A stretch of DNA of 64,000 bases from Corella eumyota (Eukaryota; Chordata; Ascidiacea; Phlebobranchia; Corellidae): contig OY720101.1 in NCBI GenBank assembly GCA_963082875.1, positions 2,914,001-2,978,000 of the forward strand, given 5' to 3'. Shown here piece by piece: positions 58,061 through 64,000 of the stretch. A model generated the notes under the pieces. That model was not told where the DNA came from and made no database searches. It saw only the letters and a list, made by a program, of their open reading frames with translations. Numbering within the stretch: the first letter of the stretch is position 1; every line of letters begins with the position of its first letter. Both the position numbers and the translations under genes were made by a program.

Positions 58061-61000
58061 CTAAGACGACAAAAACTTTTGTTTTCGTTTGACAGAAAGA
58101 TCGTCGAGTTTTTTCCACAATTCATCTCTTTCTTTTTGTTTTTTAAGCGCCCTTGAAAATATTAAAGAAAATTATTATTTTCAATTAAAAACATTATTCC
58201 CTTAATTTTTACACTAATTATAAAAAGTTTTAAAACAAAAAAACCCAAAGTAAACTTTAAAGTCAAATATTAGCGATATTTTTATACTTAAAAATTAATC
58301 AAGTTGGTGTCACTAAACACAAAAATAATTTTAACTTTAAATAATTTCACTTACTTTTTAAGTTATACAACTTTAAAAAAAAATTAAAATTAATTAAATT
58401 AAAAAAAAAGGAAGCCCTGTTTGTGATGACGTAGAAAGTACTAGCTTGTATACATTCACTACGCTACTTGGTACTTTCTAAGTCACACAAAAAGATATGG
58501 CAACCTGGTTTTTTATGTTAATATTTTTCCAGTATTTTTGAAAATTAAATTGTAAGTACCACAGACATTTTTTAAAGGTTTTAAAGCCATTTTGAGATTC
58601 ATTGTCAACCACACTAACGTACTATAAACATCATTTACAAAACTGCCAAACTCTGTAACATAACATTTTAACAAAAAGAGTGTTGTAATAAAAACTTAAC
58701 AAATCAATACTCAGATTAAAATAACCTTATTACTTATTTCTTTATTAAAATATAATCCGTGAAAATATAGACAAGCTTGTAAAAATGACCATGTTAATCT
58801 ATTATTCATTATTAACATAACACTTCAGCAAACCAAGTTAATTGACCAAAATGTTGTGAATAATTTAAACAATCTAAAAATATTTAAAAATATTAAACCA
58901 ATTTTTCCATATATCATTTTAAACATATAGACACGTTATATTTTGTTAAGTCAATACTTTTAAAAGGAAAAACATGGCTAGCTTATATACATTAGGATAG
59001 TATTTATTCAAATAAAATACCATGTTATGAATAGCTTCTTTGTTAAATTGTGTTTGTTTTATTAATATTTAAAATTAAAAATTACTATCATTTTACGGTT
59101 TCTTTTATGCTAACTTTTAATAAAATTAATTTTAAAAGGTAAATATAGATGTTAAACTTGAAGTTACAAACAAAATTAACAAAAAAAGTAAACAATATAA
59201 CCTCAGTTAGTAAATGATAACAATGCATTTATATTTCAATAAAACCTGTCCATCACCCAGTTTGCACATTAAAGTTATAAAAAATTGTAAAATTGATGTG
59301 AATAAATTTGAAACCTACTTTTGTTTCTCAGCTTTATAGGAAGCTGTTAACTTCTCAAAAAGGTCAGAATCCATCTCCATAAAAGTCTTTAAAACGTTGT
59401 ACACCAAAGCCACAATAGTCCTAAAACAAAAGGTTAATGTGAAAATATTTTACTCCCAAAAAATCATTAAATTAAATTACATTTTTTGAAGTATTTTTAA
59501 GTTTTAAAAAAAATTTTAAACTGAAGTTTTTAACAAGTTAATGGCAAATTCCAATAACAAAACTTGTGCTATAAAATTGTTAATTATATTTAAACTATAT
59601 TAAAAAAACAACTAACACATTTTTAAAAGGCTTAAATGAAATTCACAAATAAATATTACAACTTATTTAAAAAAATTCAAGCTATCAAAACTTAAAGTGA
59701 TTTAAAAAAATTCAAAAAAAAAAAATTTATTTAAAAAAATTCAAGCTATCAAAACTTAAAGTGAAACAACAGTTTAATTTAATGTCAATTTAAAGTGCCG
59801 ATAATACCAAAAGTGGCCTGATAAAAGGTATATGTACCACAATATCAGTACGATAACTAGAACACAGTAATGATAAACAGATATTTGCACAAGTAAAGTA
59901 TTGTGGGCCAGAGTTTTTTGTTTGTTTTTGGACAAACTGATATAAATCAAAAGTGTTATAAATATTATGCCCGTTTATTTGCGCTGAATAGCTATAAATT
60001 TGCCCAGCTTAATGCCGGCCATTGCCCAGAATTAACTTTCCGATAAACAAAACTGTAATAAATTACGATTTACTTCAAACAAAAAACTTATGGGTTATTT
60101 AAAAGCTATTTAGAAGCCCATGCTATTATAGTAAGTAATCGAAAGCAACATTTTTTTGAGTCCTTCAGAAATTAAATTAAAAATCTTTTTTTTTAAATTT
60201 AATTTTCTTTTATAAAATTGAAAACTTGCATATCCTAGTATAAAAAAACTATTGTATATATTATTTAAAAGCTTATGCTATTATAGTAAGTAATCGAAAA
60301 TAACAAAAATTTTGAGTCCTTCAGAAATTAAATAAAAAAAGAATATTTTTTACTTTAAATTGAATATTATATACTTAATAAGTATAAAAACTTGCATATC
60401 CTAGCATAAAAATACATTTAAAAATTCAATTAAAAAATGTGATTAAAAATTAATATAATTTGGATCTTACACAAACAATTTACTTTATTTTCATTAATAT
60501 CTTAAAGCTGTATAAACCCATACTTTAATAATTGCTACTTATATTAATTACAACTAATATTTAAAGATTAAATTAAGACCTATAAAAGCTCATGAGAATT
60601 TGTTATATAACATCACATCATAAAACTACACCACAACCCAGTATATCATTTTATATCACTATTTAAAAAAAATTAATATTTAATTTTCAAATTGGCTTAA
60701 ATTTTAAGTTCAAAATTGATATGTAATCTCTTTATCAAAATATTTAAGTATAATATTTTTTAACAATCTTTTTAAAAGTTTATGCTTTGTGCATTTAATA
60801 AGCTAGCCCAAGGACATAAAATCTTTTTAAATTTGACTAAAATTTGAAATTTTTATTATACTTTGGCATATAGTGTTAAGTAATTTTTTTACTTAATAGT
60901 TAATAAAAAATAAAAAAGCGTATATTAAAAAAAAAATAACATCATCCAAAAAAAAAAAAAAAAATCATGAAAAATGTTTTATTATTTATAAAAAGAAATA

Positions 61001-64000
61001 GCTTACTGGTTCCAATGTTCCTTAGATATCTGATACAAACTGGGAAACATTAAAGGTAGAATAGCTGAAGAATTTTCCTCTATCAAGCTTAGGATATACT
61101 CGTTATTCCAGAAATATAAAGCTCTTTCCGCAACCTAAGTTCAAAATTAATTTTATTTTTATTTTTTTAATATTTTGTACCGAGACATTTTTTTCAGAAC
61201 TTTTATACCAAAAAACAGCATGAATTTTTATTTTTTATATTTATACAAGCCTATATAACTTAATGATGCCATAATTACTAATTAAAATCCAAATAAATAA
61301 ACAAAAAGCACATGGCAAATATTTTTTTTTTTAAATGACAAAATTCTTTCTAAATAAAAATCCTATTGAAAAATGTCAATTGGATTATGGATAGTCAAGT
61401 ACTTGGATTCTAAATCATTTACACTTACATAATAACCTGTCATAATAAAGCACTATTTAAGAACCATTATCACTATGGTATTGAACTAAAAATAACTTTT
61501 TAAATAGCCACTGGTAAATTAAAAGTCTGGTTTTCAAACCAAAAAAAAAAATTGTGAATTTGTGTTCAATATTTTGGGTTCGATAAAATTTGATTCCTAA
61601 TTTTTTATTATTTGTGTATTAAAGTTCTTAAATTTACTTGTTACATCTGCAGTTCTCATCGGATTTTATATAACTATTATAACTCTATTCATTTATAAAC
61701 ATTAAGTACCCAACTTTGAATAAGATTTCATTTTTAAAAAACTAAAAAAAAATTTTAGTAGATTTTTATCAGTACAGTAACTGCTGATAAAAAAACACTT
61801 TTTAAAGATATAAAAAATTAAAAGATATAAAAAGTGTTTTTACTTGGAAATGTGGACTTGCGACACATTTTGAAAGTTGATGAAAAAGATCGTTTAAAAC
61901 TTGAGCAAACTGTGCTGGCTCCATTACATCTAATATCTCCTCCAATTCACCCAAGAACATAACTTCCTTTGAGCTACAAGTCTGTGGCCAGAACTTCAAA
62001 ATTCCTTGCAAAACCTTAAAAAAAATATTTTACTCGTAAAAACGAATTTCATTAAACTTTTTTTATTTTTGTGTAAGAGTTTCAGGTTGATAACACATTT
62101 ATAATAAATTATTATTTTTAAAAAAAATTTAAGTTTATCGCCTCTAACATTAAACACATTTTTTAAAATTTGAATCATAGGCCCATAGAGAATTCCTTAA
62201 CAAAAAAGCCAGATTTAAAAAAAAACTACATGTTTAGGTGTAAACTACATAATAAATCCTTTTTAAATCCTTTTTTAATAACAAAGTTAAATCTTTCAAA
62301 ATAAATCAAATACAAGAAAATTGATTTAATAAATTAAAATCCAACTGTTAAAAAACACTAAAAATTAAAATTAATAATTTTTTTAAACAACAAAATACCT
62401 AACCCCTATAGAGCCTACAAATTAAACCAAGCTAATGTTTACTTTAAATTGATAAAGATTTATTCAATTTGATAAATTCATTATTAAAGTCAAGTAGAAC
62501 AATATTTTTTCAGCTGTGAATGCTAAATCTTTAAAACATTATTTTCTTCCTTTTATTAAAAGTATTAATAAATATTTCTTAGTTTTTTACAATAAATATA
62601 AAACAAAGGAATTTTAAAAAGAAGTCACCTACTAAATTCAATAATTTAAACAAAAGTTATACTATTTTATATACTATATTTTTTTATTTAAAAATTCCTT
62701 TAGAACTAAAAACAAAAAGGATTTTTAAATATTTGATACCAAATATCATAAACTTTTTTCAAGTACAAGTCCATAAATTGATGTTGATTTTACCTTAAAA
62801 TCGATAAAATTTTGTGGTATAATTTGTGTGCCAAACTACATCATAAAAATTCAAAGCATCGAAAAGCAAGGCTACATTAACCCCCAAAAAATTAATTTAA
62901 ATTCACAAATAAAATACTTATTCAATTTTATATTAAAACCATAACCCACTAACCATATTATTTTATAAAACTTGTTTTTTTTTAAATACAGTACAGAAAT
63001 GTCAAATATACAATTCATAGCCGAACTAAATATAAGGCATTACCTTATTAATGTATCAATCATAAAGAATAATAAATAAATACAAAAGCTATATCCTAGC
63101 ATATAATAGAGTAGTATCAATATGCAATTAATTACCACATAAAAAGTAAATTATTCATCGGTAAAAAAGTGTAGTGAAAAAACAAACGCCTGTCCTACCT
63201 ACATTATGTAAACACCATTAAAAGTAGGTAAACCAAATGCTATAAAACCTAAAACAATTACTTATTTGCTATTAAAGTTATTTAAGAACGTATTTGTATA
63301 ATTATATAGGACTGTAGTGAAATTACCAAGAATTATAAGGCCTTTAAGGAGATCATATAAGTTTAAGTTAATTACAATTCATACTTAAGTTTATAGTAAT
63401 ACAATAAGCTGTGTATAAACCTATATACATATACTGGTAATTTTAAAAAACATAACTTTAAAATTAAACATTAAAAAATCATAATCAAACTATAAAATTC
63501 ATATATTACAACATAGGTATTACATATTGAATTTAATACCGTCTGATTTAAAAATAGAATTGTAACTATATCGAGGCAAGCTAATTTGTAAAAGACACCA
63601 TCACGAAAACACCTTTACATTGTTGTTGTAGTTTAAATTTACAATGGAAACTTAAACACACAATGAGGTTACCAAGTAATTTGCTGAACTTGGACAAAAG
63701 AGAAAAATTTTTTTAGAAATGGAGTCATTGGCCAAAAAAAAATAATTAAATAAACCTGAAAAAGGGTTTAGTTTCTCAAGAAAAAATTCACATGATTTTA
63801 GAAACAAATGTAAACATTTGTTCAACCAATTTATCATGTAAACTATAGATATGTATTAGCACCTAAATTTCTTACCAAAAAAAAAACAATTTAGCTGTTC
63901 ACTTTAATTTAACAAACAATTTAAATACTATAAAGGTTAAACATACAATGCAATAATGTTAATCGAATTAAAATTAATGTTATTTACCTGCTGGGTCAAT
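58061..64000 (-). CDS. PP2A B56 regulatory subunit, C-terminal part (alpha/beta/epsilon class)
   Basis: B56 (PPP2R5) subunits are HEAT-like repeat scaffolds that give the PP2A holoenzyme its substrate choice (LxxIxE motifs). The 5' exons lie beyond the right edge. In-window exons: 63988-64000 (end of an exon, ...LTQQ), 61844-62014 ([39 protein letters not shown]), 61007-61134 ([32 protein letters not shown]), 59319-59420 ([30 protein letters not shown]) and 58061-58151 ([20 protein letters not shown], stop). Phases fit throughout. The YILSLIEEN and [19 protein letters not shown] wording matches vertebrate PPP2R5A/B/E better than C/D (from memory). Introns are 0.9-2 kb. Confidence 0.93.
59621..59760. 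repeat. Local duplication in PPP2R5 intron
   Basis: The string ttcaagctatcaaaacttaa with its A-rich flanks occurs twice ~70 bp apart. A simple local duplication. Confidence 0.7.
60105..60415. repeat. ~160-bp tandem duplication in PPP2R5 intron
   Basis: Two diverged copies in the same orientation share catgctattatagtaagtaatcgaaa or gctta... variants, gagtccttcagaaatta and acttgcatatcctag in the same order (starts about 60118 and 60274). Confidence 0.75.

Noticed and set aside
63652-63837. 61-residue minus-strand frame in a PPP2R5 intron
   Set aside because: Lies between the in-phase exons of PPP2R5 and does not resemble the B56 family.

Overview
The window reads as chordate nuclear DNA from a tunicate, most likely an ascidian close to Ciona (inference). 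It is very AT-rich, its genes are compact with many short introns, and its products are animal-specific: arrestin, FGF, a B56 subunit of PP2A, DRC9/IQCG, ESS2 and sedoheptulokinase. The arrestin and FGF sequences look chordate.

Layout. Positions 1-13650 are a tandem satellite of a ~317 bp monomer (about 43 copies), organised into higher-order repeats and running off the left edge. Two complete arrestin genes on the minus strand follow (13729-16925 and 19916-23117). They are a ~6.2 kb tandem duplication, with decayed satellite and a tRNA-derived SINE between them (18480-19430). Decayed monomers (24840-25320), a second satellite block (25320-28196) and an inverted satellite-plus-SINE copy (28197-29110) lie on the other side. 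The arrestin pair therefore sits as an island inside satellite.

From 30 kb the sequence is ordinary gene-bearing DNA. It holds two intronless luciferase/4-coumarate-CoA-ligase-like adenylate-forming enzymes in tandem (+, 30292-31818 and 33086-34609). DRC9/IQCG follows (+, 9 exons, 34880-37500) with an RFX X-box just upstream, then convergent ESS2/DGCR14 (-, 11 exons, 38060-41066) and a single-exon calmodulin-like gene (-, 42385-42849). An FGF of the FGF4/5/6 type comes next (+, 3 exons with a 3.2 kb second intron, 45350-51187), then sedoheptulokinase (-, 8 exons, 53919-56642) and the 3' half of a PP2A B56 regulatory subunit (-, 58061 to beyond the right edge).

Exon structures were built by hand by matching splice sites, reading phase and family consensus. 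Every multi-exon gene listed stays in frame throughout its listed exons. The genes do not form one pathway. The most unusual part is the satellite/arrestin complex: higher-order repeats with a near-invariant core, a recent gene duplication with mosaic divergence that suggests gene conversion, a GC splice donor in one copy only, and a SINE-bearing inverted satellite segment.
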